DNA of 64,000 bases from Catenaria anguillulae PL171. Taxonomy: Eukaryota > Blastocladiomycota > Blastocladiomycetes > Blastocladiales > Catenariaceae. The notes beneath the pieces were generated by a model. That model searched no databases. It was given only the letters and a program-made list of their open reading frames with translations, and was not told where the DNA came from. The position numbers and the translations under genes were made by a program. Positions 1 to 10,314 of the stretch are shown here, piece after piece (position 1 is the stretch's first letter; each line of letters begins with the position of its first letter). The stretch covers positions 1 to 64,000 of the forward strand of contig MCFL01000127.1 of NCBI GenBank assembly GCA_002102555.1, written 5' to 3'.

Positions 1-940
1 GCCATGATCTCAACGTTGAATGCACCAACAGCGGCAACTCGAGCATTTCTGCCAAGTCACCAACTCAAGCAACTGATGCAGCGTGAGCCGTTGCGTATCG
101 ACCTTGTGCTTGTCAAGCAATCCTTGAGCTCGGCGCAATCCGGGACGGTGTCGCCAGCACACCCAAAGTACATTGCATCAAGCACGGGAGGACGGCGGTT
201 GCGGTCCAGTCAAAGTCGATGGGTTTGTCGCACTTGTTGGCGCGGATTCGGCCAGTCGCCGTTGAACTGGTCTTGAAGTAAGGGCTTGCATGAGCGAGAA
301 TGGGCGCGACACGTGAATGCCGTTGCGTTGGCACCGGCAGGAACAAGCGAGGCGTCGCACAGGTTGGCGTCGTTGAGAGTTGCGAGCATGGATTCCGAGC
401 GAGCCTTTTGGAATTCGGTGAATGTAGGGAGCTGGATCGAGGCAGTATGGGTTCGACCGATAGGGTCAATTCGATGGGCGTGAAGCAGTGTTCGCCTGTA
501 GTGCCGTCGGGAATGTGACGGGAAACGACATGATGGACCTTTGGCGACGGATGCCAGCTGCACAGGCAATGGATTCCACACTCCGCTCGCCAAATGCTCA
601 TCGTAGTCATTGTAGGTGTCGTAATTTACTTGGAGGTTGCAGACCCGCCCTTGTTGGAAGCACCTGAAAGTAACTTCTCAACGGTAATCACTATCATGAG
701 CTTGTGTTGAGCCGCCTTAGACGAGGTCGTGGCTTTGCCGATGGAAACAAAAGAAGCGTGGAAAGAAAAGAGGTTGCCACAACGGACTGGAGATCCAGGG
801 TCGGTGAGGTCCACGATGGTCGAGCCATTGCCCATGTACAGCGATTGGCCGTTGGTCACAGAAAACGTCGCCTCGGCCTCCATGATGGGTACGGAGATTG
901 CTGTGGAAGTGACGGCCATTGCCATGAGTTTGTGGACGTA
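1..940 (-). other. Possible multi-exon gene or gene remnant, unresolved
   Basis: The minus strand holds several stretches that read like protein but lie in different frames. About 925-640 reads as a secreted-type segment with a hydrophobic start; about 675-480 continues in another frame after a plausible acceptor (ctttcag near 670), with Cys residues and an Asp/Tyr-rich patch; about 420-210 is again protein-like with several Cys. No single frame, start codon or known domain ties them together. It could be a short multi-exon secreted protein gene continuing beyond the window, or a decayed gene. I do not recognise a family and am unsure it is a gene. Confidence 0.22.
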
Positions 941-1336
941 AAGAATGGCGATTGCTCACAGTAAGACAATGGAACGAACCTTGCAAGGTATGGTAAGATA
1001 TCTGTGTATAAGTATGAAGTGCAGCGAAGACGCTCGCACCTTGGGACGACTCGGAATATCTACTTGAAGTGATTGATCCCTGTGGACGCTCTAAAGGAAC
1101 GCGCAATTGCAATTGGACAAAAAGCGGACAGATCAGACTGATCGAGACCAAGAGCGCAGCTCATGTTCTCATGATGTGGAGCAAAGTGGGGCAGAGAAGC
1201 AGAGTCTTGTTCTTAATATCAGTTTGCGACACAATCCATAGCCGTGTGCCAGTGATGATTCGACTTCCGAATATTTTTCTTACTGTTCGTGCCCAACGTG
1301 CGATGACGGAGTTCACAAATCTCTGCAGAATTAAAC
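941..1336. other. Intergenic, upstream of the first repeat gene
   Basis: I see no coding or RNA signal in this stretch. It should contain the promoter of the gene that starts at 1337. Confidence 0.4.
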
Positions 1337-3425
1337 ATGGAGCAATGCAACGAGGTCGTCATGGAACATGTGATATCGTTGCCCATCGAGGTCGCCGAGC
1401 CCATCCTTGTGCAGCTTGTGCGCGTCTTTACACTCCCCGCCGCCAAGGGATCGAGCAAGACTATTCGCCCGGCTCTCGACACCCTCTCTCGCACACTTGT
1501 ACCTGACGTGACCGTGTAGCGGTCAAAAAGCTGTGGTGGTACTCGGTCGACGACATTCCGCCGTGCTCCACATCCTGGCTGCTGCCCATGCTACTCGACC
1601 TCGAGACGCGTCAAGGTCGCCCCCTCTTGTACTCTGTTGCGGGCTTTGGAAACGCAGCTCGCCGCGGCGATTCGGCGGTGATGAATGCGTGGCTTGCGGC
1701 TGGCTTGCTGGACGATAGCGAGGACATTGGTGCTCTGCATCTCGCCCGCCATGAGGCCGCCAAAGGCGAACATTACATCGAGGTTTGTAAATGGTGGCTC
1801 AAACATGGGTTGCCGTGGGGCGGGGCGGATGTGATTGAGCAGGACTTCGTACTCGTATTGTCACACACTTGCGACGAGGCAGAGTGTTTACAGGCGTTTG
1901 AGTGGTGGCGCACGCAAGAGTGGCACACTCTTGTAACGGTGCCACCTAGCGTGTTGGCTGCGGCCAGTGGTCGCGGCTTCCTCGGGATACTCGAATGGTG
2001 GAACGCCCAACCTGGATCAATTAGCGGCGCTCCTGAAGTGGCGTTGGTGGAAGCGAGCCGTCATGGACATGTCCACGTTTTGCAATGGTGGTGGATGCAT
2101 TTTGAGTCGAGCGTCAAATGTACAGCGACGATGATTGACGTCGCAATCGAAGGTGGCGGGCACTTGCATGTCCTTGAGTGGTGGGTCAGCAAGTTTCCGT
2201 TGAGCAGCCTGGCGAAAACGACAAGAAAAAGAACAAGCGAGTCAATGTTCTCAACAATGTGGCCGACTTGGCATCTCGCCACGGCCATGTGCACATTCTG
2301 CAATGGTGGTTTGACCAAGTCTCTGTCATGTCCAAATCCTACCACAAGCGCACTGAAGCCGCCATTGACCACGCCGCCGCACATGGCCACATTGCTGTTC
2401 TGGACTTCTGGCTCAAGTGCAGCAAGCATCCCAACCCGCACCAGCGCATGTCGCTCAAATTCAAGAACGCACTCAACTTGGCCTGCGGGGCGTTTCGGTT
2501 GGCAGTTCTGGAGTGGTTTTCAACTCACGCGCCGTCCGCCTTGGCTAATTTGGCTGTCCCATGCCCATTCGCGGAGTTCAGCGACGAGTACGCATCATCC
2601 ATTTCGATCGATTGTCTGGCTTGGCGGTTAAAGAGGAGCGTTCCCACAAACATTTCGCACAAGGGGACCCATGCATTGTGCACCCATGGTCGGCTGGACG
2701 TCCTTGAGTGGCTCGCACACAATGAAATCGAGTACCAGTTTGATTCGCATGCGCTTGCTCGAGCAAGCCAGGCCGGACACGTTGCTATCTTGGACTTTTT
2801 CATGGAACAGCGGGATCACGGTCGGGTTCATTGGAGCGGGACGACCTGGGCAGGCGGGATTGTGGTGACGCATCACATGCCCGTGTTGCAATGGTGGGTA
2901 CACGCGCAGGAGAAGCAGCTTTCGCAATTGCAAGGTCCACCGGTGTCACCGCCATTGGATTGTCCCACGCGAGTTGAATGGGCCATTTCTCATGGTGTCA
3001 TGAGCGCGGAATCCGCAATTCAGCAATGTATTGCTCGGTGCAGCAAGGTGGGCGATTACGCTACCATGGCGTGGTGCTTACAGGCTTACCCTGACCAAGC
3101 GATAAAGGAGTTACATTTGGCCAAGATGGTGGATTGGCTAGACCTAGTTCAGTTTGGCATAATCGAGTTCCTCGACATGCACCAACTACTACCCGACTAT
3201 CAATTCATGGGCAACGTATTGGCGACCATGTCTGAATACGGCGCCAGGCGCTTGTTGAAGGCAAATGCAAGCTTGCCATTGGTGGATTGGATTCACTCGC
3301 AGCTTCAGCGCCGACATTCTGCATTGACGTTCCCGTTCAACTGGACCGATGAGGCTAGCAGGCGCTCGGCTGCAGGTGATCTTGGATTTTGTCGATGGAC
3401 GAATCGGAAAAAATTGTTACCCTGA
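1337..3425 (+). pseudogene. F-box/ankyrin-type repeat protein, subfamily A, two frame breaks
   Basis: The product aligns end to end with the intact neighbour at 3605: an F-box-like start (LPIEVAEPIL), a TLSRTLVPDVT segment, then many units of the type GHVHVLEWW. The reading frame changes twice. Near 1513 the first frame runs into TAG while the conserved KLWWYSVDDIP stretch continues in another frame. Near 2214 the frame changes again and carries on to the stop at 3423. Each change equals one missing base relative to the neighbour, the first in a C run. Either this is a young pseudogene or there are sequencing errors; introns are unlikely because the neighbour is continuous across both points. 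An AATAAA lies at 3545. Confidence 0.8.
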
Positions 3426-3544
3426 GTTGATGAATGGTCAATTTTGTGGGGCGATGGAGCTTGCGATTGAGTCAGCGATTGAGTCGTGCGCAGAGGATTC
3501 GTCCCTCCGATGGTCGAGCTCCACCTGTCCTGTTGTGTTCGTAG

Positions 3545-3550
3545 AATAAA
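3545..3550 (+). terminator. Putative polyadenylation signal
   Basis: AATAAA about 120 bases after the stop of the broken repeat gene and 55 bases before the start of the next one. Position suits 3' end formation, but the motif is short. Confidence 0.3.
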
Positions 3551-3604
3551 GATAAAGCACTCGGCCACTATGTGTATCGGCCTTTGTATTTTTGACACAG
3601 AGCA

Positions 3605-5704
3605 ATGTATTCAACAGCTACAACGATTCCTCAACTATCTTTACCAGTCGAGCTCGCCGAGCCCGTCCTTATTGCGCTTTTGCGCTTCTGTACTCTACCC
3701 GCCGCCCGTGGGTCCAGAAAAGTGGTTCATGCGGCACTCAATACACTCTCTCGCACACTGGTACCCGATGTAACTCGCACCGCTCTCATCAAGCTCTGGT
3801 GGTACTCGGTCGACGACATTCCACCATGCTCCACGTCATGGCTGCTGCCAATGCTTCTCGACCTTGAACAGCGCAATGACCGACCGCTCATGTATACCGT
3901 TGATGGTTTGGCGAACGCCGCAAGTCGCGGCGACATTGGCACCATGGACGCTTGGTTCGAATCTGGATTGCTGGATGACGCAGATGAATTGCGCTTGTCC
4001 ATGGCGCGCCATGCTGGCGGGCGAGGTGGTGAAGAGCATTTAATTCAAGTGTGGGAGTGGTGGCTCAAGTGCAAGCTGCCTTGGGGTGGACCCGATGCAA
4101 TTGATGTGGATTTGGTACTCGCCTCGTCGTATTCTGACGATGAAGATGTCTGTTTGCGGGCACTGGAATGGTGGGGCAAACAAGAGTGGTTGACACTTGG
4201 CCCCGTTCCGTGGAGGGTGCTGGTCGAGACCAGTGGTCGAGGCTTTGTACGTGTACTTGATTGGTGGCGAGCGCAAGATGGGGCGAGGATTTGGGGGGCT
4301 TCAGAGGAGGTTTTGATTGAGGCAAGTCGTGGGGGGCATGCGCACGTGCTGGAATGGTGGTGGTTGCATTTTCAGTCGAGTGTCAAGTGCACCGAGGAGA
4401 TGACTGATGCTGCCATCGAGGGTGGAGGACATTTGCATGTTCTCGAGTGGTGGATCGACAAGTTTCCGTTGAGCAACCCGCTCAAGTCCAACAGCAAGGA
4501 ACACCAAGCAATTGTGCTCAACAATGTGGCCGACTTGGCGTCTCGGCATGGTCATGTGCACATTCTGCAATGGTGGTTTAACCAAGTCTCTGTCATGTCC
4601 AAATCCTACCACACGCGCACAAAAGCCGCTGTTGACCACGCCGCCGCACGCGGACACGTTGCCGTTCTGGATTTCTGGCTCAAGTGCAGCAAGCACCGAA
4701 ACCCACATCAGCGAATGTCATTTATGTACAAGAATGCGCCGAATTGGGCCTGTGCAGCCGGCCGGCTTGAAGTCCTAGAATGGTTTCTGTCGCACTTCCC
4801 GCTTGCCTTGGACAAGGTCAGCCCATGCCCACTGAAGAACTGGACTGCTGGCGTGCGATCACAGTGCATGACTTTGCAGTGTCTCGATTGGCGCGTGCAA
4901 CACGGGATTCCGACACGTTTTTCGCACATGGGTACCGCCATGTTGTGTCAAGATGGGCGCGTGGACGTGCTTGAATGGATCGTTCGCAATGGTATCGCTT
5001 ACAAGTTGGGTCGGCAGGCCTTACTTTCTGCAAGTGCAGCCGGCCAGATTGCTGTCTTAGACTTTCTCTTGGAGCAGCTGGGTCGTGAACAGGTTGAAAA
5101 GCAACTTGTGCAGTGGAACCATGTCTTGGACCGACCGCCGTCCCCAGTATTGGAATGGCTGACTCGACACAAGTTTCAAGTGTCGGACATGATTGTGACG
5201 CACTTTATGGATTGCAGCAAAAGGGTCGAATGGGCTGTTGGGCTGGGACTGGTATCCATCGCGGGTGCTCTGCAGCAGTGCATTGACATGTGTGCAAGAA
5301 AGGGCGATTATGAGAGTATTTCTTGGTGTCTGCAGCAGTATCCCACAGAAGTGAAGCAAGAGATCTTGAAGAGGGCTAATGTGCTCCACCAGTTTGATTT
5401 TGGCATGATTGAATTCCTCACCATGCATCATTTGCTGCCCCAGCTCTTGGACAATGCCTTGCTGGCCATCACGCAGCAGGCTGGGACGACTCAACTCTCG
5501 CCATTGATACGGGCCAGCTTGCCGCTCTTGGATTGGATTCATACACAGCTCCAGCGCCGTTTGTCAAGGTCTCTTTCCTTTTCTTGGAAAGAAGAATTTT
5601 CTATGATAGCAAAGGGTGATCTTGGATTCTGTCGATGGGTTAAGCGGAGAAGGATTGGGATCCGAGATGTCCGAGATGTTTGGGGACAGGATGGACCACA
5701 TTGA
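3605..5704 (+). CDS. F-box/ankyrin-type repeat protein, subfamily A
   Basis: An intact intronless gene of 699 aa and the best reference copy of subfamily A. Residues 10-60 hold an F-box-like segment (LPVELAEPVL, then TLSRTLVPDVT). From about residue 95 to 620 there are roughly 13-15 repeats of 30-40 aa in the style of ankyrin repeats, each with a core such as GHAHVLEWWW or GHVHILQWW. Ankyrin-type repeats bind proteins, and with an F-box they usually present substrates to an SCF ubiquitin ligase; that role is inferred. The C-terminus is basic (VKRRRIGIR). It sits 180 bp behind a broken sister copy with which it shares nearly identical stretches around 4510-4720. The ATG at 3605 is the only good start before the F-box-like segment. 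Confidence 0.85.
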   Translation: MYSTATTIPQLSLPVELAEPVLIALLRFCTLPAARGSRKVVHAALNTLSRTLVPDVTRTALIKLWWYSVDDIPPCSTSWLLPMLLDLEQRNDRPLMYTVDGLANAASRGDIGTMDAWFESGLLDDADELRLSMARHAGGRGGEEHLIQVWEWWLKCKLPWGGPDAIDVDLVLASSYSDDEDVCLRALEWWGKQEWLTLGPVPWRVLVETSGRGFVRVLDWWRAQDGARIWGASEEVLIEASRGGHAHVLEWWWLHFQSSVKCTEEMTDAAIEGGGHLHVLEWWIDKFPLSNPLKSNSKEHQAIVLNNVADLASRHGHVHILQWWFNQVSVMSKSYHTRTKAAVDHAAARGHVAVLDFWLKCSKHRNPHQRMSFMYKNAPNWACAAGRLEVLEWFLSHFPLALDKVSPCPLKNWTAGVRSQCMTLQCLDWRVQHGIPTRFSHMGTAMLCQDGRVDVLEWIVRNGIAYKLGRQALLSASAAGQIAVLDFLLEQLGREQVEKQLVQWNHVLDRPPSPVLEWLTRHKFQVSDMIVTHFMDCSKRVEWAVGLGLVSIAGALQQCIDMCARKGDYESISWCLQQYPTEVKQEILKRANVLHQFDFGMIEFLTMHHLLPQLLDNALLAITQQAGTTQLSPLIRASLPLLDWIHTQLQRRLSRSLSFSWKEEFSMIAKGDLGFCRWVKRRRIGIRDVRDVWGQDGPH

Positions 5705-6156
5705 AGCTGTCGTGATCGTTGGGAAGTCGGAAACCATTTGGATCTGGCGTCATGTGCAGTTGGAGCGACTTGCTTGTTCCTCAATCATGTCCCTTAGCAT
5801 TTTCAGCTCTTAGTACTCCTGCCTCAATTCATGCATTTTTGTACATTGATTCATCTAGTAACTTCTAGTGTTATTAGTCAAATGTCTTCAGTTCAGGAAT
5901 GCATGTCCTTTGAATCCGTAATCATCATGCTTGAGCAAGCCCATCATGAGAATTAGCCGAGAACAGAGTTCCTCGTTCACAAAGTGTCGATACATGAAGA
6001 CGAATCAGTACAAAGAAACACACACACACAAAGAGTGAGGAAGTCACCTAGTACAAATGTGCAAGTGCGGCTGCGTCAATGTCAACGGGACAAACAACAA
6101 CAACACACACGAGCGTGCAAGCCAACAAGTCTTCTAAAGAGTCGGTATGACCGGGC
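5705..6156. other. Intergenic between convergent genes
   Basis: This holds the 3' ends of the repeat gene and of alpha-tubulin. A short CA repeat lies at 6018-6031. No gene or RNA was recognised. Confidence 0.5.
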
Positions 6157-7512
6157 TTAGTACTCCTCCATCTCGGCGTACTCGTCACCCTCGGCCGAGT
6201 CGGCACCCACCTCTTCGTAATCCTTCTCGAGGGCCGCCAAATCCTCACGGGCCTCCGAGAACTCACCCTCCTCCATACCCTCGCCCACGTACCAGTGGAC
6301 AAAGGCACGCTTGGCGTACATGAGGTCGAACTTATGGTTCAAGCGAGCCCAAGCCTCGGCAATGGCCGTGGTGTTGGACAACATGCACACGGCACGGCCA
6401 ACACGGGCCATCTCGGCACCAGGGACAACGGTGGGGGCTTGGTAGTTGATACCGACCTTGAAACCAGTCGGGCACCAGTCGACAAACTGGATGGTGCGCT
6501 TGGTGCGGATCGAGGCAATGGCCGCGTTCACGTCCTTGGGGACAACGTCACCACGGTAAAGCAGGCAGCACGCCATGTACTTGCCGTGTTGCGGGTTGCA
6601 CTTGACCATTTGGTTGGCGGGCTCAAAGCAAGCCGACGTGATCTCAGAGACAGTCATGTTCTCGTGCATGGCCTTGTCGGCAGAGATGATGGGCGCGTAC
6701 GTCACGAGCGGGAAGTGAATGCGCGGGTAGGGCACCAAGTTGGTCTGGAACTCGGTCAAGTCCACGTTGAGCGAGCCCTCGAAACGGAGCGAGGCAGTGA
6801 TGGACGACACCACTTGGGCAATCAAGCGGTTGAGGTTGGTGTACGAGGGACGCTCAATGTCCATGTTGCGGCGGCAAATATCGTAAATGGCCTCGTTGTC
6901 AACCATGAAGGAGCAGTCGGCGTGCTCGAGGGTCGTGTGCGTGGTGAGCACCGAGTTGTAGGGCTCAACAACGGCCGTCGAGACTTGGGGAGCCGGGTAC
7001 ACGGAGAACTCGAGCTTGGACTTCTTGCCGTAGTCAACCGAAAGGCGCTCGAGCAAGAGCGAGCCGAGACCGGAACCGGTACCACCACCGAACGAGTGGA
7101 AGACAAGGAAACCTTGAAGACCCGTGCAGTTGTCGGCGAGCTTGCGCACGCGATCGAGGACAGAGTCGACAATCTCCTTACCAATGGTGTAGTGACCACG
7201 GGCGTAGTTGTTGGCGGCATCCTCCTTACCGGTGATGAGCTGCTCGGGGTGGAACAACTGGCGGTAGGTGCCGGTGCGAACCTCGTCGACGACCGAGGGC
7301 TCGAGATCCACAAAGACGGTACGGGGCACGTGCTTGCCGGCACCAGTCTCGGAGAAGAAGGTGTTGAACGAGTCGTCGCCGTAGCCGACAGTCTTGTCCG
7401 AGGGCATGGTGCCGTCGGGCTGGATGCCGTGCTCGAGGCAGTAGAGCTCCCAGCACGAGTTACCGATTTGAACACCGGCTTGACCAATGTGGACAGAGAT
7501 GACCTCACGCAT
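6157..7512 (-). CDS. TUB1: Alpha-tubulin
   Basis: A 451-aa protein of the usual length, starting [20 protein letters not shown], typical of alpha rather than beta tubulin. It forms the alpha/beta heterodimer of microtubules. The GTP-binding loop GGGTGSG lies at about 143-149. Lys40 is present in a PSDKT context, the lysine acetylated in stable axonemal microtubules, and the acidic tail ends in EEY, the substrate form for tyrosination and detyrosination. Both suit an organism with a flagellated stage and are often lost in yeasts. The gene is uninterrupted by introns and has strong GC-ending codon bias, as expected for high expression. It is divergent from the Mcm10-like gene, with about 540 bp between starts. 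Confidence 0.97.
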   Translation of the reverse strand: MREVISVHIGQAGVQIGNSCWELYCLEHGIQPDGTMPSDKTVGYGDDSFNTFFSETGAGKHVPRTVFVDLEPSVVDEVRTGTYRQLFHPEQLITGKEDAANNYARGHYTIGKEIVDSVLDRVRKLADNCTGLQGFLVFHSFGGGTGSGLGSLLLERLSVDYGKKSKLEFSVYPAPQVSTAVVEPYNSVLTTHTTLEHADCSFMVDNEAIYDICRRNMDIERPSYTNLNRLIAQVVSSITASLRFEGSLNVDLTEFQTNLVPYPRIHFPLVTYAPIISADKAMHENMTVSEITSACFEPANQMVKCNPQHGKYMACCLLYRGDVVPKDVNAAIASIRTKRTIQFVDWCPTGFKVGINYQAPTVVPGAEMARVGRAVCMLSNTTAIAEAWARLNHKFDLMYAKRAFVHWYVGEGMEEGEFSEAREDLAALEKDYEEVGADSAEGDEYAEMEEY

Positions 7513-8051
7513 GGTTGGAGAGTTTTGTCTGTTAACGGCCGTTGTGCGACGGGATCAAAACAGTGAATACTGGGCAGACCAATGGATCATGAGATTGGAG
7601 TCAAGGGGGGCCGAGCATGGCGGGCAATGGACCGCGGCGGCGAGCGGGTGGGCAGACGAGCATCAATGAAGACGTACAGTATTGAAGGGGGGACGAGCAG
7701 GATGGATGCAAGAGTAACGGTAGCAAACAGCCTGAGGAATCGGAACCAAGAGGAGAGCGAGAGGCGGCAGGGGGCGTCGGCTCACTTTTGAGTGTTGGCG
7801 ATGGGCGATGGGCGACGTGTGAGACGTGGGTCAGAGACACGCAAACGGTGGGCGTCTCAACAACGCATCCTGATTGGCTGTCGTGTTCATCGTATCACGT
7901 GAACGAATCGATCTGCGGCCGCCGATCTGACGCGAGATTCTCTCTCTGTCTCATTCTTTTTCGGAACGCGGCGACAATCGATTTATCGAACGACGTTTTC
8001 CACAGAAAATGCCAGGTGCAGACAATCAAAGAACACACAACAGTCACTGCA
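7513..8051. other. Divergent promoter region of alpha-tubulin and the Mcm10-like gene
   Basis: This lies between two start codons pointing outward. The reading frame of the Mcm10-like protein stays open through much of it (ATG at 7788), but that extension is not conserved-looking and the ATG at 8052 is preferred. CT-rich stretches near 7940 could be promoter elements; I cannot name a specific site. Confidence 0.45.
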
Positions 8052-9782
8052 ATGGATTTGCCACAACAGGAACCATCCCTTACCGTCAAAGTACTGCCGA
8101 ACGCAGCCGATCATGGCCCTCGGCAGGACAAGCATGTCTCGATGCAGACCATGGCTTCGACCTTGATCGCGGATGCCTCAAGCAAGCGGACCAAGCGGGC
8201 ACTAAAAGATCGCGGACAAGATGCGGTCGCTGTGCCAGTAGCTGAAAAGAAGCGCCGCACTGCCAAGACGGCCAATGTGACGGCCACAGCCAGCCACGAT
8301 CACAATCACAGCAACGAGGACCACATTTATGCTCCAGACGACCTATCCAAGATCGAACCCTGCTCCCGCATGCGCTACCGTCCGCTTGCTTCTCCCGCTA
8401 CGCCTGAGTCGCAAAGTGTGTACGGAACTGCAACGCCGCCTCCTGCGCTACCACCCGGGACCGATCTCTCGCTTGCCGCTTCAACCTCGTCTGGGCTTGA
8501 GTCTGCGTCAAGCGTATCGTATTCAAACGCGGCCCGCCCTATTCGTTACTTCTGCCCCCTCTCGTCACTCCCATCCGACACATCCCTCCGCCCACTCCCG
8601 CTCGTTGTCATCGGCGTCGTCGCTTGGCTGCACACCCACGCGACCAGCCCCAAGCTTCCCAAATACACCGTCGCCCGCCTGGGCGTTCCCGGCTCTCCAA
8701 CCTTCATTTACGCATTCATCCTGCTCGACTCTGACCCCTCATCGTACGCACCACCACGCATTGGCGAACTGATTGCCATCCGTCACCCAACCCGCCTGCG
8801 GCCCTCATCCACAACCTCACCTCCAGCCATTGCGACCTCACCTGCCAATCTCACCCGACTTGGTCTCGCCGTTGACCTGGCCACCTGTGCCTCGCTCGGT
8901 TGCTTCAACTATGTCCCATCCACTTCTTCTCAAACGCTCAATGGGTCGGCCAGGTGTGAATTGCACGTCATGGCCCAGGTCCATAGGTCGCTCAACAAGC
9001 GCATCGAGCTGTCTGGCGCAAGCACCGCGCCCATCATGTTGCACTCGGGCGTTGGCAAAGGCGCGTCTGTCAAGTATGTCAAGGAGGTGATTGCATCCAC
9101 ATTAACGGATGCGATGGGTGGGGCGACCGGTGGAGATGCCGGCAACAGCGGCCGTGGTGGGTACACGTATTACATGCGTGAAAAGGTGCTCGTGACGCAT
9201 CCGAGGGCAGAGACAAGCGTCAAGGAGAATCCAAAGCGGAAAGCGGCGATCGAGTACAGTTTCTCGTCTGTTTTGCCTCATTTTTCACTGGTTGCCGGAC
9301 CTCAACTCGGATTCCTTGTGTGTAGTGCGATTCTGCAAAAGGACAACAGCCCTGGCGCGCAAAACCTCCGGCGTGTGCGGCAATTGGCGGATCCGACTAG
9401 TGTCAACCTTTTCGGTTCGTTTTCACACGCGACTCGCACATGTTGCGATTACTTGTTTGACTCACTTTCTCTCGCTGTAATAGAGGGCGACTTGGCCAAC
9501 CAGCAACGCAAGCGGCAAGACGATGCGCGGGTCGTGGCCAGTTTGGATGCGTTGAACGACGCACGCAAGCGGCAGCGTGAGGTGAGGGAGAATCAAGCAG
9601 CGGCGAAGTTCGCCACGGCGACATTGTCACTCGGCTCGCATGCTCAAGGCGGGATTGAGGAAAAGGAGGACAAGGAAGTGATACATGAAGGAAAGGCGTC
9701 GGAGATCAAGATGCCCACCGGCAATACTGCGGAAGCAGGAGACATGATTTTGCTGTCCGACAGCTCTGATGACGATGCTTGA
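8052..9782 (+). CDS. MCM10: Mcm10-like DNA replication initiation protein
   Basis: A 576-aa protein. Mcm10 binds the CMG helicase, DNA and polymerase alpha and is needed to start and sustain replication forks. The core matches the family: an OB-fold segment at about 185-240 (YTVARLGVPG, then GELIAIRHP), followed directly by the Mcm10 zinc finger at about 275-310, with DLATC, LGC, and RCELHV as the Cys-Cys-Cys-His ligands, then MAQVHRSLNKR, which mirrors the conserved block after the finger. The N-terminus is basic and low in complexity. The C-terminus ends in ILLSDSSDDD, which looks like a SUMO-interacting motif. The alternative upstream start at 7788 would add 88 residues of doubtful sequence. 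No introns are apparent. AATAAA follows the stop at 9785. Confidence 0.75.
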   Translation: MDLPQQEPSLTVKVLPNAADHGPRQDKHVSMQTMASTLIADASSKRTKRALKDRGQDAVAVPVAEKKRRTAKTANVTATASHDHNHSNEDHIYAPDDLSKIEPCSRMRYRPLASPATPESQSVYGTATPPPALPPGTDLSLAASTSSGLESASSVSYSNAARPIRYFCPLSSLPSDTSLRPLPLVVIGVVAWLHTHATSPKLPKYTVARLGVPGSPTFIYAFILLDSDPSSYAPPRIGELIAIRHPTRLRPSSTTSPPAIATSPANLTRLGLAVDLATCASLGCFNYVPSTSSQTLNGSARCELHVMAQVHRSLNKRIELSGASTAPIMLHSGVGKGASVKYVKEVIASTLTDAMGGATGGDAGNSGRGGYTYYMREKVLVTHPRAETSVKENPKRKAAIEYSFSSVLPHFSLVAGPQLGFLVCSAILQKDNSPGAQNLRRVRQLADPTSVNLFGSFSHATRTCCDYLFDSLSLAVIEGDLANQQRKRQDDARVVASLDALNDARKRQREVRENQAAAKFATATLSLGSHAQGGIEEKEDKEVIHEGKASEIKMPTGNTAEAGDMILLSDSSDDDA

Positions 9783-9784
9783 CG

Positions 9785-9790
9785 AATAAA
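9785..9790 (+). terminator. Putative polyadenylation signal
   Basis: AATAAA begins three bases after the stop codon of the Mcm10-like gene. If used, the 3' UTR would be very short. Confidence 0.3.
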
Positions 9791-10314
9791 AGCTAACCAT
9801 TGGGATACATTCTAACATTACAGTTTGGACTACACCTCGTACAATCGATTACACCTGAACCACGCCCAATGATCTGCAAACGACATTCTTGCGACGGAGC
9901 CATCGACACAATCCCAGATCGAACGGAAAAAGTCTTGGCCTGTTTCATATTTTCCATTGTCTGACACAACCTCTTGTCTTTACGTTGTTTACACCCGACA
10001 TCGTGGCCCATCATCGAGCCTTCGAGTGACCCTTGGATTGGGCTGCTCCTGATGGCGGTCCGAGAAGTGTGTCAGTTCTGGGCCGGCGGCAGCCGGTGGA
10101 GGCCATTTGCCAGATGGGAAACCTGCGGCAGCCGGGAACTCGGTAAGTGTAAAGAAACTGGGCTCGTCTCGTCGGTGCCGGAATGGGCTCGCGATGCAAC
10201 AATTGATGGAATCGGGGCAATGGGGGAGTCGACGTCGCAACCAGATATCAGTCATGAGTTCCTGGTTCGATTTCGGCTGTATAATGCAATGCATGCTCGC
10301 AATGACTCGGCGCA
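9791..10314. other. Intergenic
   Basis: I see no gene or RNA here. The short open frames on both strands have no recognisable motifs. Confidence 0.45.

Noticed and set aside
1337-3425. Programmed frameshifting in the first repeat gene
   Set aside because: Neither shift point shows a slippery heptamer in the right frame, and intact sisters need no shift.
6295-7566. 423-codon plus-strand frame opposite alpha-tubulin
   Set aside because: It is a shadow of the strongly biased tubulin codons on the other strand; it is Gly/Val/Asp/Arg-rich with no motif.
7788-8051. Upstream start for the Mcm10-like gene
   Set aside because: The 88 extra residues lie in the divergent promoter region and show no family-like sequence; the ATG at 8052 is better placed.
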